NCBI GenBank assembly: GCA_013368445.1
Contig: JAACJO010000001.1
Coordinates: forward strand, 682,001-746,000
Length of the DNA stretch: 64,000 nt
DNA from: Leucocoprinus leucothites
Taxonomy: Eukaryota > Basidiomycota > Agaricomycetes > Agaricales > Agaricaceae
Direction: 5' to 3'
A program made the position numbers and the translations under genes. Positions 46,715 through 59,563 of this stretch are shown here, one piece after another. A model generated the notes under the pieces. That model was not told the origin of the DNA, made no database searches, and saw only the letters and a program-made list of their open reading frames with translations. The first letter of the stretch is position 1. Each line of letters begins with the position of its first letter.

Positions 46715-49305
46715 CTACAACCCTCTCGGCCTCCGTCTCCTCTTCCCGTATGTATTCAGCCTCCCACCACTTCCACCGCCATTCCTCGAAGCCGCACTAT
46801 TCTCCGACCCAATCCGATTAAACGGGTTTACATACCCTCTATGGCTACCACTACTACCATGATTCTTCGTATTCGAGTCCATAGACATACGTGTCTTCGA
46901 CCTCTCCATAAAATTTTTATGCTTTTTGGATCTATCATTATGGCGAGGATGGCGTTGATAGACGTGAGGTTTGCTTGGGCTTGAGGAGGGGTGATCAGGC
47001 TTGTCGTCGTCTGAGATATCATCGTCGGAAAGAGGTTCGGTATCTAATGAACCATTTAGTTGAGAAACGCCATTGACTTTAGTCGTGCTCGGTTTAGGAG
47101 GGCCGTAGAAATTGGAAGAGGAGATCGGTGACGACGAAGGAGCATGCTTGGATGACGGAGGTGGCGATGAGGCTCGACCTTCCTTGTCATCACCCTCTTC
47201 ATCATCACTTTCAACGATTGCCCTAGCCTTTCCTTTCCTTCTCGAGTTGTGGGTCTTCTCAGATTTCGTCTCAACGACCTCGTACTCTTTCCTTCCTTCC
47301 TCCTCAACACCATCAGTGTCACTCGAATCATAGCTCTCTAGCACCGCTAACGCCTTCTTTGCTTTCGCCTGATTGGCATCTTTGGCAACCTGAATCTTCT
47401 GTTTGATCTTCTCCGCTTGCGGATCAACCTTCTTCGACAACTTCAATAGCTCGTCTTGACTGCCGACGCGATGATGCGTCTTTGCTTTCTTCGTTGGAGA
47501 ACCTAACGACGACGAAGAAGGTTTCTCCATAATAGGCATAGGCGAAGGAAGCAGTGGCCCAGTGAACTTTCCAGGTGATGCACCGACTTTCTCACCCACA
47601 TCCTCCTCTTCATTGTCACCTTCCTCACTCTCCCTCTCCCGGCTCCGCTTCTTCATCCCCGTCACCAAACCCTCTTTCTCCTTATGCACCCCGTTCAGCC
47701 CACTCTTAAGAACAGCCTGAAGTCCTTGGCCCTTGTTCCTTATATAAAACAGAATATATGCGGTTTTCTTGCTGAGTGGTGGTCCAGGGATAGGAGAAAC
47801 CGTTTCGTCGTTCATTTCGAACCATTTTCCGAGTCGGCTTTTTACATAGGCATAGTAATGGCCCGAGTTGGGGCCTCCGCCTGCGTGGCAGATGATGCCG
47901 TAGAGGGTATACATGGGACCAAACGCGTCTTTTGACATGTAGGGTTGGAGACTGAGTGTTTCATCATAGGTGACGTGGTGCCCGATTTTGCGGCCGAGAG
48001 GTGAGAAACGTTTGAGATGAACAGTGAGCACGGGAGGGGCTTCGTGCACTGTGAATCGCTTTTCTGCGTTGACGTGTTTTTTGCACCTGATCACGGCGAA
48101 TGTCGTAAGGAAATCGATGGAAATAAAAAGAAGCGGAACGCGCACTTTTCACATTTGTATTTATCTGCTCCTTTGAGGTAATCGGGCAAAATGAATGACT
48201 TGAGGGCCTCCTTCAACGAATCAGCTTTAATGATATCAAGGCTCAGGTCCAGGATGCGATCGAACGTATCGCTGTTATGTCCACAGCTCTGGCAACTAAC
48301 GCGTGAGCGGAGCTTCCCGCCAAATATCTTGTGAACGAATGTCGTCTCAGAGAGCTTGGCCTCGAGCTTCCTGTGATTGGCGGTCAGAACCGGGCGGTGA
48401 ATATCCGATGACGATCAACAGACTTAGGAACACCGTGCATGAGTGATTTTTGCATAGCATCGATTGCGTATCGCAGAAATTCATGCGAATCTTCTTGCCG
48501 ACCTCGTCGCATGTGTTTTGCGATGGCTAGGACGAGCTTTAGATTTCGCAACGAAGGTACAGAAATGAATCAGCGTACTCTGTAGCCTACTCGTCACGGG
48601 TTGGGGGGCGAAGGCCGCCTTGGACTTGTGGGCTTGAACAGTAACCTGTCTAAACGCACAAACCATACAAAATTTGTCACCTGTACTACCTAGACAAATT
48701 GTATGGTCAGCAATCCAGAAAGCGCAGAAAATTGAGAGTGACAGTACGCACATTTATCCTTGCCGTGGGCAATAACGAACCGAAGCAATGGCGGGGTATG
48801 GAGCAAACACTGAAGAGCACTGTTCAAAAAACAGGTATTCCCAGTGTTGTATAGACCGGTAGCACGGTCGCACGTCTCTGGCCATGCCAGGTCGACTCCA
48901 AGAGCAGATGGGGAGGGAGCAGCATTTTTGGCGCCTGGTGTTGGTGTTGACGCGGTGGGCCTAGTGGGAGTGGCGGTGGGAGCAGTAGGGGATTTGTGTC
49001 GGAGAGAAGTTCCGTCGGGTCTCTGGAATACCGGAAATGAACATTCCGCGGCGGCTTGAGAACAGAGTAAGGGGACTCACATCCTTGGTGGAGAGTTTAG
49101 GAGAGACGTTGATAGGCTGGTATTTGCCCTCTGGGACGGCCAGCGCTCCGGATGACGAGCCCTCGACGAACTCAATAGGAGGTGGAAGCAGATTGTTGAA
49201 CGCCTCAACGTCCCGTGCCGGGCGAAATGAGAGAGAATCCTCGGACGAATTTGCCGGGCCAGTGGGGGAGAAGGCAGCAGGAAGGAGCGGCGATGCGAGC
49301 ATCAT
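46715..49305 (-). CDS. Ubiquitin-specific protease, USP36/Ubp10-like
   Basis: A multi-exon minus-strand gene of roughly 800 residues. After a Pro/Thr-rich N-part the Cys box reads [20 protein letters not shown] with the catalytic Cys. Then come [51 protein letters not shown] and [20 protein letters not shown] (the CxxC zinc pairs). [20 protein letters not shown] and the His box [20 protein letters not shown] with WFEMND follow, completing the catalytic site. The C-terminal 400 residues are Lys-, Ser- and acid-rich with basic clusters ([24 protein letters not shown]), like the nucleolar tail of USP36. Such enzymes remove ubiquitin from histone H2B or nucleolar proteins. The start at 49305 was chosen from coding quality; the frame also stays open to a Met at 49461. 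Confidence 0.88.
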
Positions 49306-49540
49306 GACTGGTGCTAGCCGTCGTGGTCGTGCACGGACCAAGGGGACAAGGGAACGAGAGAGAAGAGAACGGAAGCTGAGCAGGGCTGAGATGGGAGAGT
49401 GTAGCGGGGTATGTTGTGTGTGGAAATTTAACCATCTCATCATTTTACTTCGATCACACATCCAATCACATTTCGCAAACCATGACCTCTATATCTTACA
49501 CTATCATACAAATACATGAAAAACTCGCGGAAAACATAGT

Positions 49541-51033
49541 CTATAACCCAAGATGATAGAGCAGACCCTGCTGCTCCGGCGCATAAGAGTACATCGGCGG
49601 GGCGCTCTGCTCCTCCAAACCAATTTGGCCAAACATGGAAGAATAATCGGTCGGGTTGATCTTGAACGGCTCAATATACGCAGGCGGGGGCTTGACATCC
49701 AGTGGAGTAATGGGTCCAGGACTAGACGACGCGGAACTGGTCTCGAATCCTCCCCCTACGGTGCCGTCGTCATACCGGGGTGGACCTCCACCGTACACCG
49801 GATTGAAGGCGTAGTCGAAGTTAAGTGACTCGAGAACTGGGTGACGCTCATGCTGGGGCGTCGGCTGATACGACATTGGACTCTGCGTGTATCTGGGAAC
49901 TGCGTGTTGAGACATCGACATGGCCTCGGCGAAGGAGGTGCTGAAATCTGGGGCGTCAAACGACAACGAAAGTGCTAGACCAGGGAAGAGAAGTCAGCAT
50001 CTATTCCTTACTCCATCGATGAACAAGTCCTACTAGTGGGGTTCCTCCTGGAACGGTCGTGCTCAACCTTCCTATCTACCGTCCCAGTTTGTGCCGTATT
50101 CTGGACCTCGATTTTCCCGACTTCCATCAACTTGGGCAGCGTGATCTCATCATCGAGTGTCATAGCACGAGGACGAGAGTAAAACCCAGTATCAGCTTTG
50201 ACCAAGGTACGCGGCTCATGCATAGTCGCACTGCGGCGACTCCTACCGCGCTTGTTCTTTGGCTTCAACACGCGAGGTCCCTCGAGGCCGTCGAGGAATT
50301 CTTTCGTCACGAGGTGGCGAATCTCCGGATGTTTCTCCCGGATGTGTCCTGCAAAGGACGAGCGGCGGACGATGCTAGGAGTTGGCAGCAAGATTAAGCG
50401 CTATTTGATTATGAGGTATCGCTTTGTACGCTTACCTCGAAGGACACCACCGACATTGGAACGGCTTGCCAAAGTGTTTCTCCTTCTCATGTCGAGCGCA
50501 AGAGGATGGATCACCAAAGGCCTTGCCGCAGTAATCACACTTGTGCGGTTTCTCACCCGTACTGCGAAATGCGCGGACCACAGTCAACGAACGAGGGTCA
50601 ACGCAGATGCCGACCAGAAGAATCTACTTACTGCGTATTGCGATGCGTCTTCAATCCCGAATGCTGGGCAAACCGCATCCCGCAAGAGGAGCATATATGA
50701 TTCCTGGAAGGTTGCCACTGCCGTTAGCACTTATTACGACAGATATACGAAGTAGAAATACTCACTTCTCTCCAGAGTGGATAGCCTTGTGCCTCGTGAG
50801 GTCTCCATTCCGGCTAAAAGTCTTCTCGCACAAGTCACAGGGGTAAGTCTGAAAAACAAATACCATGTCAGCAGTCCACTCATCAGGCGTCATCATCAGG
50901 GTCGTCATCATCCTCCGTCCATCTCACTAGACAATAACGCCCCATCCACGGGGAGATGGTTGCCGAATGAAACATTGGCACCAGAATGAAACGACACCCA
51001 AACGAAAACCAGACTGCTCACCTTGCCGAACAT
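49541..51033 (-). CDS. Four-finger C2H2 zinc-finger transcription factor
   Basis: The first exon encodes only MFGK (51022-51033, 12 nt) before a gtgagc donor. The following exons carry four C2H2 fingers. Finger 1 is [20 protein letters not shown]. Finger 2 is [20 protein letters not shown](H). Finger 3 is [20 protein letters not shown](KH). Finger 4 is CRWCPS joined over an intron to [20 protein letters not shown]. The linker HTGEKPH between fingers 2 and 3 is canonical. A basic patch ([13 protein letters not shown]) is a likely nuclear localisation signal. The last exon ([12 protein letters not shown] onward) is Tyr/Pro/Gln-rich, an activation-like region, and ends YHLGL with TAG at 49541. 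The product should bind DNA; targets are unknown. It lies 235 bp upstream of, and in the same direction as, the USP gene start. Confidence 0.85.
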
Positions 51034-52613
51034 TTTTTACAGAAATCCCAAAAGAAGAAGAATAGAAATATCACAAAACACAGATAGAACTCGAAGAGCG
51101 AAGAGCGATTTCGGGGTAAATCAACGAAAAGCAATAACAGACAGCTGGATCAGGTCAACGGTGTATAAAGGGGTGCCCTATACAGCGGACCAAGTGACAG
51201 GTCGTGAAAGTTTCGTAAAGCGCAAACGAGATGCGCAAGTCGTACAGAGAGTTGGAAAGGGGCTCGATCGAGGCGAGTATGCTACTCTTTCGAATGAAAT
51301 ACAGGAGATAGGTTGGTGAATAGGTCGAGGTTTCAAACCAGAACCCTCAGAGAGAGGGACTTGGCGTTGAGTAGGAGGTCGTATAGCAATAGGAGGTTGG
51401 GATACCCAAGTCTCGCTGACGGGAACGCAGGCGGAGAGCGCAAAGGGGACGGAAAATGCTGGGGGAAGGCACGAAATGCGAAACGAGAGGACAGATATGT
51501 CGACAACCATGCCCGTTATAAAACATGGAAAAGCCTAGGCGGCGAGATCTTCCCAAAATGCGAAATTCAAAACATGATACAGACAAAATCCACGCTCGGC
51601 GGACTTCTCCCTACCAAATTTGTATAAACTATATCGCTAACCCTCTCGGAACCCCTTTTCGGAACTTAAATGCTACATACCCTCTTCCAGAAAATCGTTT
51701 TCCGTTTTATTTCTTCCATCTTTAATCGCTTCGAGTCCCGTGCGCGCGATCATTCGTCTCCGGTGTGCATTTTCTACCTAAATCAGTTTTGCCTACATGA
51801 GGCTCTCGAGTTTCTCGAAAAGCGCTTACCCTCAAAAAATCGTCCGAATCTCGTATCTCGTGTTTACGAGGGCATCGAGATAGGGCTTTCAATGATGGCG
51901 GTTTGATGCCATCTTTTGAGCCATTTTGCCGACAGAATCGCTTACCAGCTGTATTTCCAAGCACCTCCTAGCTATTCACACAAGGGTTGCAGTCGGACAA
52001 ACGTTATCTTGCAGAGTCTTATACTTAGTGTGCCCAACGAACCTCAATTCGGAAATATTACATATCTGTTCAAAGACAGATGGGGGTCCGGCCCCCAGAA
52101 GACATGCTCGTGGCAAAGACCAGTCTTTCCGACTGGGATTTGCACACCATGGCGCAATACTTTGAACCCTAGAACAGACCTAGAACCCACAAGAGAGACA
52201 CCCGTGGGACCAATTGCTTGCTTAGTGAAGTACATGATCACTATTAGGTGGTGCTGTGTGCGGATAGTCGAAAGCAGACGAGAGTGCAGGGAGCACGTGT
52301 GGCTAATGCTCCTGTCTTTACTCTATACTAGATACGAACATACCAAAACCTGTGAGACTGTGTATACCCCTCAACTTAACCTACGTGGTATGTGGCTTCA
52401 TATCACTTGCCTATTTCCTCTGTTGTCTCAGAATGCTGGAACAGACTTCTCCTCGCCAACCCTCTCCCGTAGTCAGCCACAACCAAGCCGGTCATGTGCA
52501 CCGTGGAAGCCGCTGAAGAAAAATTCCACGACATACTTAGAGATTTTTCAGTGAACCTACACCCAGTTAGGAAGGTCTGAAATGCATGGCACAAACGGAA
52601 CTCAGGGCTCAAT

Positions 52614-52630
52614 CATAATAATAATAATAA
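52614..52630. repeat. (AAT)n microsatellite
   Basis: Five to six tandem ATA/AAT units, directly read from the sequence, in the non-coding spacer. Confidence 0.8.
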
Positions 52631-53248
52631 GTGTGTCGATATCAGTCTCCGAGTCTCCGAGAACGCCTTTTTGTTCAGACACATGCAAGCTCTTAGCATT
52701 GTTCATCTACTCCCGTTCTCCTAAATTAGCAGCTTTTCGTTCGAAGACTTTTGGTGCGATCAGTTGTCAGCCGTGGGCAGGGTTACTGCGACTGGGGTAC
52801 TACGGGGAGACACGACGGAAGTACTCAATTCCATACCTGATTAATCCAGTCAGAGTGCACACGTCCGTGGTCCACCTGGTCTTGTTCGGGTCTCGAGTCC
52901 AGTACGAATTTGGCACCCACCCCCGGCACGAGCTCAAGATGACGGGCAATGTATTGATCACATAACTACCATGTTCGAGGTCGGTGTATCAGCTATCATT
53001 AAACGGGACACGAGGTGGCGGCTGTTGGTGTGCTGGAGGGTGCACGGTTTCCATGCGAGGGCTATAATATCAGTAGGTGAGCACATGCTATGTAGTTGGC
53101 AAATGGTGCTCACAACCTTCACCTATCCCCAAAGACTCTACGAAGCTCGTCATTGCCCGGTAAACCAACCAAAATTGACTCTTGACACCCTCACCTCCTG
53201 AGGATATTATTCACCGTAGCCTCAGATCCCGCCTCAATTAGATTGTCA

Positions 53249-53270
53249 GACGATCATACGTATGATCGTC
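53249..53270. repeat. Perfect 22-nt palindrome
   Basis: The string gacgatcatac is followed immediately by its exact reverse complement gtatgatcgtc. It has no spacer, so it is more like a protein-binding palindrome or a recombination scar than a stem-loop. It lies in the non-coding spacer. Confidence 0.8.
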
Positions 53271-54502
53271 CCATTACCAAGTTGAAGCAACCAAAAATAG
53301 TAACACATACCAAATCCCGTAACGTGTACCTCAACGATCTCCAGATCACACACACACACTCAATTCAATCTCTCAATTCAGTACACACGTGAAAAACACC
53401 GCAACAACAAAAAGAGGTGCCGCACAAAGCCTGGCCCATGGCCTATATATGAAGATCTGACCACGAACCCCAAGTCTCTTGGCCATACCTCCAAATGGAA
53501 CTCCCCCACAATAAAAAAGGACATTCGAGCTTCGAATCGAAGACAATGCATCCACATCCCTATTCAAAAACGAACTTTAATTAGTGTCCACAGTCTCCCG
53601 CCCAACCTTATCGGCTGCGAAATGCTAGATATTCTACATATGCAGCCGATTTTGTCCAAGTCTGCAGTCGGCCTGAAACCTAGCGATTCAGCATCCAGAT
53701 ATTTTTGGACAGTTGCCAACCCATTTTTTCTATTGTTATTTTCTTCGATCGTGCTGTGTTCAGTTAGCTGGGTGGTGGTTCCCCACCGAAAATTCAATGG
53801 TGATCGCGGACATGAGAAAGAGAAATCTGGGGAACAGGTAGAGTATTAAAACGCACGCGGCGGTGATTGCGCACGTAGTTGTATAGGCGGAGAGACGTGT
53901 CGCTCTTGTAGTGCCCATTGGCTGACCAGAGCGATGAGCATAATAGCGGTGTGGAGCTGCGATCCTTTCGCCCAATGGTAGCTGACAATTGTCCGAACAT
54001 AATTTTCCAAAATCAGACAAGCAGCGAACAGCCAACCCCATGAGTGCTGGCTTGATACCAGCCTTGTGTTGGCCCTGCAGATCCGCTTCTCACTCGCGCG
54101 CCAATCAGCCCCTGCAAGATTGTACAGATGTTGCTGGACAATGGCCGAGGAACTGAAGCCTACATACTCATGCTACCGAGATAGGGAATCAGAAAGAGAT
54201 CTCGCAGTGCTCCGACAAAAAAGTCTTCGAATTCAAGACGAGCTATGTATAATGCCTCAGCGCTAAATAGATAGAGTATGACGTGAGATGGAGTCTCAGC
54301 AGTGCTAGTGCAGTAAGTATAGAAAAAGATAAATGCACATGCTCCTAGTTCCCCAATCCAGGTTCATCCAATCTTTTCGTTATCCTCTCATCCATCCAAG
54401 GGGCTATCGTCCAAAGGTCAATCCACGAGAAAGAAGCGTACTGTTGTCTTCCGGGATTGAGGGTATCCGAAGTCGGGTCTGATGGAACAGTAATCTGTGC
54501 GA

Positions 54503-56086
54503 CTAACCTACATGCTCCATAGTGTACGGGCCCCGAGCGAAGTTCCCACAATCGACGAGTGGGTTAGAGACAGTACCAGCAAATCAAGGGGCCCGATTCC
54601 CGCGCAACATATTCGAAACCGAGAGTGAGGTGGGATGAGCGGATGGGATAAAAATTTGGTCATGAACAACTTTGTTATGAGCGGGAGGTCTCTAGGGAGA
54701 AAAGAAAAATAAGCTCACATGAGTGGACCTACCCAATGCATACCTTCTTCAGTTTCAGGCATGCCGATCCATCGTCTATCGCCTCCGCCAGGCGTATAGA
54801 ACGGATAATTTGCATGACTGGGCGACGGCGTCGGATGCCGCAGCTTTGTGTATGTATTCGTCGTCATTTGATATTCCAGTGATACTAAAAGCAGCTAGCA
54901 TGAGAAAAGGGGTTTCCGAGTCGGAAGGTAGCTGGGGGAGAAAGGAGGTCCTTCAAACGAAGCGAAGATGTTTCTGGGGTGCTAAGCGAAGCTGAGAGCT
55001 GAGACGCACAGAAGTTAGGCACAGAAACGACAGTCCGTAACGGGTAGACACCGTAGTCTTGGATGTACTCCTCGGCATTAGAGAAATGGCGTTTGCGCCC
55101 AGCCGTGTTTCGTTTGATTTCCCCCCACTCGATGCCAGGAGGGCGAAGGAGCATGTGCGCATTCGGATTGATGCTTAATGTTGTCTTTGGTCGACTAAGA
55201 ACCCCAAAAACAACGATGCGTACATCAGCGAGCTCTAAGATGACCTATAGAGGAATAACAAATTGCACTGTGAGCCGTTCCTGATGCGTATGTGCATCGA
55301 GATTGGAATGGAATGACAAACCCTTCTCCAAGTCTCTAAGTGGGTCAGATTATTTTGCAATCTGCAGATTTTCATGAATTGGATATGTCAACTGCGTTCA
55401 CCGCGGAACATGATGAAAAGACACATACTTGAGTTCATTGAAGATAGCGATAGGACTGAAGTTGCGTGACGACATCTGTAATTCGTTGGCGGATCCATTT
55501 CGATTCAGAAGGATGTATCTGCCAAGGATAAATCATTAAAACTCGGACGAAGTCGCAAAATAAGTGTCACACTTTGTCCAGGCTTCATCGGTTGTGCATG
55601 AAGTGACGCTCCGATGCCAGACTCGGTGGAGCATCCTTAGGAACGACATTTTGATCAATACTGAGGGCCGACAAAAACTTAATTAACGAGAAACACACAC
55701 TTGAGAAACGCTTGCCTCCAGGACCCATCCTTTCTCCACTTCCTCCATCCCGGCAGAAATCTTCGCAGAAAGCACTCTTCCCATTCCGGCTCTTTCAAAT
55801 TCGGCAGTGTTGCGTCGAACAAAAGAAATGGCGGGCGAGCAACGCTGAGAATGTCAATCCAATTGTGCCGCGGTACGGCAGTCCGAACGCTCAGGTGTTT
55901 GAGTGCAGGTTCATAGTTGTGTGATTGAAGATTGCGCAAGATGGGTTTTCGCCATGGATTAAGCGCTGGATCGGATGCTACGCAACGGAGACGCCTAGAG
56001 AGACAGGAGCAGGTTACAAGAGAAGCAAGGTCGAGTTCGCCGAGGATGTCAGCGATGAGCTCTACGGGAAAGGCTTCGAGTAACAT
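54503..56086 (-). CDS. F-box domain protein (basidiomycete family)
   Basis: A multi-exon minus-strand gene. The N-terminal F-box reads LEAFPVELIADILGELDLAS followed by SLVTCSCLSRRLRCVA. The rest is a conserved basidiomycete module: FLRRFLPGWRKWRKDGSWRQ, MLHRVWHRSVTSCTTDEAWT, YILLNRNGSANELQMSSRNF, SPIAIFNELK, VILELADVRIVVFGVLSRPK, INPNAHMLLRPPGIEWGEI, HANYPFYTPGGGDRRWIGMP and NPLVDCGNFARGPYTMEHVG. F-box proteins recruit substrates to SCF ubiquitin ligases through Skp1; the substrate is unknown. The start at 56086 was picked at the F-box itself; an in-frame Met at 56194 adds 36 residues. The last exon junction and the stop (TAG at 54503-54505, or a different frame ending at 54345) are uncertain. 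It diverges from the KRE6-like gene across about 250 bp. Confidence 0.8.
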
Positions 56087-56337
56087 GGAAGAGGAGAGTA
56101 AGGCTCGGCGGCAAAGATGACGGAGATGTTGTGGGAGTGTGCTAAAGATAGCCGTTGATGATCGGTATGAGGCTATCGAAGAGAGTTGGCACACTTCAGC
56201 CTATCAAGGACATTCAACTTCCTCTCCACCTGGCCTCTTCACCATGGCATCTATTACGCTCATCAAAGCCGGATGCTACTCAATAAAAGCCCTTCCTTCT
56301 GCTTCTCATTCCGCCCTTACCGTCCCCCTCACTCACC

Positions 56338-59182
56338 ATGTCCTCTGGCGGCTCTCCCCGCCCTGGCTTCATATCCGCAGACTCGACTCTCAGTGTTTTC
56401 CACAGCTCGAGCTTTGGCGAACTTCGACGGAGTAGCTGGGTGTGTTTCTAGACTCGAATCTCCTGGACAAAAAAGACTCAAGAAATTCTCAGACAGGCAG
56501 AGACTCACCCTACTCTTTTGGCTTTAGTTCGCGATATAGCACACTTTCGGACAAGGCGAGCCTTCGCCTATGAAGTATGTTTTTTGCTGGAATACTCATT
56601 CAGTCCAGTTTTCGCTATCGCCAGATCCCCGTTCATGGGGTTCAGATCTATCCCCTGACTTCATTGAACCCGATGATTCTATCCACAACCCTGAAAAACC
56701 GTCCACAGACACTAGCGGACAGCGCTTTATCCTCTCAAGAAGGGGCGTCGCTAACCTGGGCTGTCTAGCTATGCTCAGCATAGGCTTCGTCGCTCTGTTG
56801 TATGCAACCTCTTTAATCTACCATAGTACTCGCTCACTTCAACCTCGGCTTCAGCATTGGATATCCAATTGGCATGTACGCCAGTTCAAGATGGCCGGCC
56901 AGTCCAGGCTTTAATATCGGCGGTATCAACTCCACTGGCCAGGTAAGTGTATTTTTATTGCTTACTCGCCCGCACTAACTTAAAGACGTCACAACAACCC
57001 TCGTATTATCCTTCGACTTATGGCATGCTTGAACCCTGCGTCGATTTCGTATAGATACCATCTCTGGGTAACTTTGGCCTCATTGACCTCGACACGCCCA
57101 AGGAAGCATTTGTGAAACAGTCATACAGAGACGGGACTGACTGGATTCTCGTGTTTTCTGATGAATTCAACACTGATGGCCGGACGTTTTATCCTGGTGA
57201 TGATCCCTACTGGGAAGCCGCGGATTTACATTATTGGGTGAGTCACTGCGTCGTTTAGGCTCTCGCCGTTGCTCCAAGGTATTGTGATGGATAGATGGAC
57301 TGATTAACTAAAATTTCACCCGGCGTTTTTCACGCTGATGCAGGCCACGAATAATCTGGAATGGTATGATCCTGCTGCGGTGACTACGGCAAATGGTTCC
57401 CTTGTTATTACATTATCCGAAACTCCCAGTCATGGTCTCAATTACCAAGGCGGTAAGCTCCTAATATCTTTAAATCCTACCAGGTTATTGGAATTTCATG
57501 AATTCTGTTTCAGGACTTATTTCCTCATGGTAAATGAAATGCCATTCCACCTCCGTTGACATGTATTTAGCTAACGATTTCCGCGATGCAACTCAGGAAC
57601 AAATTTTGTTTCACAGGCGGTCTCTTCGAGGCTTCCGTGCAACTCCCAGGCACAAACAACGTAGTCGGCATGTGGCCCGCCATTTGGACAATGGGAAACC
57701 TCGGTCGAGCAGGCTACGGAGCCACACTCGAAGGAATGGTAAGTCACATTTTTGACAGTCCATATATATTCGCTCCTCCGTTCTTGGTCCGATCACCAGC
57801 TAAACGCCTCCCTGTTTCTCCCTCTCTTTTTTCGTCGAACAAAAATAGTGGCCATACACATACGATACATGTGACGTCGGAACAGCTCCCAATCAAACAA
57901 TTAACGGCTTACCCATAGCGGCTACGGTGAATGGGGATCATTTGTATAATGATGCTTTATCATATCTGCCTGGCCAGAGATTGTCGAGATGCACTTGTGA
58001 CGGAGAGGACCACCCTGGACCGAAGCATTCTGACGGATCTTATGTTGGGAGATCGGCACCTGAGATTGATATGTTCGAAGCTCAGATGGGTGGGGAACCG
58101 CTGGATGGGGAGGTGTCACAATCTGCACAATTCGCGGTGAGTTAACGATACCCTCGGCTACTGTGTGAAATGTTTTTCAATTGCTGATAGTGTATAATTC
58201 CAGCCGTTTAACGAGGCGTACCGCTGGTATAATTCCAGTGAGAATATGATTGTTATGGATCCTTCAAAGTCACGCTTGAATGGATTCGTCGGCAACATTA
58301 TCCAACAAGCTACATCAGTCGTAACCAAGACTAACCAACGATGCTACGAGCTCGTCGAAGAATGCTACTCTATCTATAGTTTCGAGGTACGCCACCTTCT
58401 AACCTCGCCACTCAATTAACTAACACGCAATGATCTACTTGCGGCAGTATAAACCTGGTTAGTCTGAGTCCTTTTCGCTTGATCATCCAACAAACGGTCC
58501 CGGTAACCTAATCCCTCCGTTGTTGTGGCTCGATAGGCTATGACGATGCGGTATGTCCTCGAAAATCGGACGCGCCGCAGCATATACTCATTTATCATTG
58601 ATTTATAGTATATTACCTGGGTTTCCGATAGTCAGGTGTCCTGGACGCTGAACGCAGGCGGCGTAGGCCCCGACGAGGCTGTTCAAATTTCTGCAAGGCC
58701 GATACCTCAAGAGCCAATGGTGAGTCGAAATCAACGCCACATCCACTGAGGCCACTTCCTATCATCTTCCTTGCAAAAATCAATTTACTAATCAGTTCTC
58801 AAATGTGATAAATTCAGTACATAATCATCAACCTCGGAATGTCCAAAAATTTTGGCACTGTCGACTTTGCACATCTCACATTTCCGAACCATCTCCGCGT
58901 AGATTACGTGCGCGTGTATCAGCCCATGCACAGCGTTAATATCGGGTGTAGTCCGCCCGATTATCCCACTGAGAAGTACATCAACGCGTGAGTCCTCTTC
59001 TACAACTTCCCTCGTCCACGTGGTTGCATCACAACTTTCACTTATCGTTGCGTGTTTTTCGCATTACCTGGGGCTTTGCTTGTAGTCACCTCTATGCTTA
59101 TTCGAACCCCAATTTAACCACTTGGAGAGACGATTATGGACAGCCGTTTCCCAAGAACAAGCTTCTAGAGAGTTGTCAGTGA
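56338..59182 (+). CDS. KRE6: KRE6/SKN1-like GH16 beta-glucan synthesis protein, 15 exons
   Basis: About 590 residues. The start ([20 protein letters not shown]) is followed by a disordered part ending [11 protein letters not shown] probable GC-AG intron (56556-56608) then joins to [21 protein letters not shown] single signal-anchor helix ([19 protein letters not shown]) makes it a type II membrane protein. The lumenal GH16 domain has landmarks [59 protein letters not shown] and the catalytic motif EIDMFEAQ (E-x-D-x-x-E). Its later part contains [20 protein letters not shown] and [12 protein letters not shown]. Members act in the secretory pathway to build beta-1,6-glucan. Exons from 56609 on close in phase and include micro-exons of 16 (57514-57529), 10 (58448-58457) and 14 nt (58537-58550). 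The junction between exons 1 and 2 (about 56448-56510) is uncertain. Confidence 0.9.
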
Positions 59183-59563
59183 AGAGGGATAGACTCGTTT
59201 AGGCTAAATTATGCTTGCCGTTTCGTATTTTTAGTGGACCTTTTTGGGCACTCGTTATTTGCATCATCGTTCTTTTTTATGGACAGATATTATGTTTAAT
59301 CTCATCTCTTGCACCATTCATAGACAACCACATCAACTCGAGAGCTCTCTCCACTCCAGTAGACAGATAGATCACCGCTTTCTCATATTTAGATTTTCTA
59401 TAGATTTTGGATACCCTTATCATGTCTTGCAAGTCATACCCTGTTTCTTCAGTGACGTTCCGAATGCCATAGAGTTCTGATGTCCTTCTATGGATGATTA
59501 CACACATGCTGTAACAGTAAACAATACAAAAAGTATACCAAGCTATGGCGGAAAACATTATCA
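59183..59563. other. Spacer between convergent KRE6-like and haspin genes
   Basis: 380 bp between two stop codons, T-rich at the left, probably both 3' UTRs. No ORF of interest. Confidence 0.4.

Larger units (their letters stand above)
51034..54344. other. ORF-poor 3.3 kb spacer with simple repeats and a palindrome
   Basis: Between the C2H2 and F-box genes I find no coding region I can defend. The first 700 bp should contain the promoter of the C2H2 gene. Further along are an (aat)n microsatellite at about 52614-52630, a perfect 22-nt palindrome at 53249-53270 and a (ca)n run near 53347-53360. A 212-codon open frame at 51916-52554 lacks any family signal and has no supporting splice context. 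Confidence 0.45.

Noticed and set aside
51916..52554. 212-codon plus-strand open frame
   Set aside because: No recognisable domain, mixed composition, no neighbouring exons in phase. Such a length can occur by chance in 3 kb, so I treat the region as non-coding.
56571..56573. In-frame TGA in the KRE6-like gene
   Set aside because: Removed by a plausible GC-AG intron (56556-56608) that gives the sequence expected for the family.
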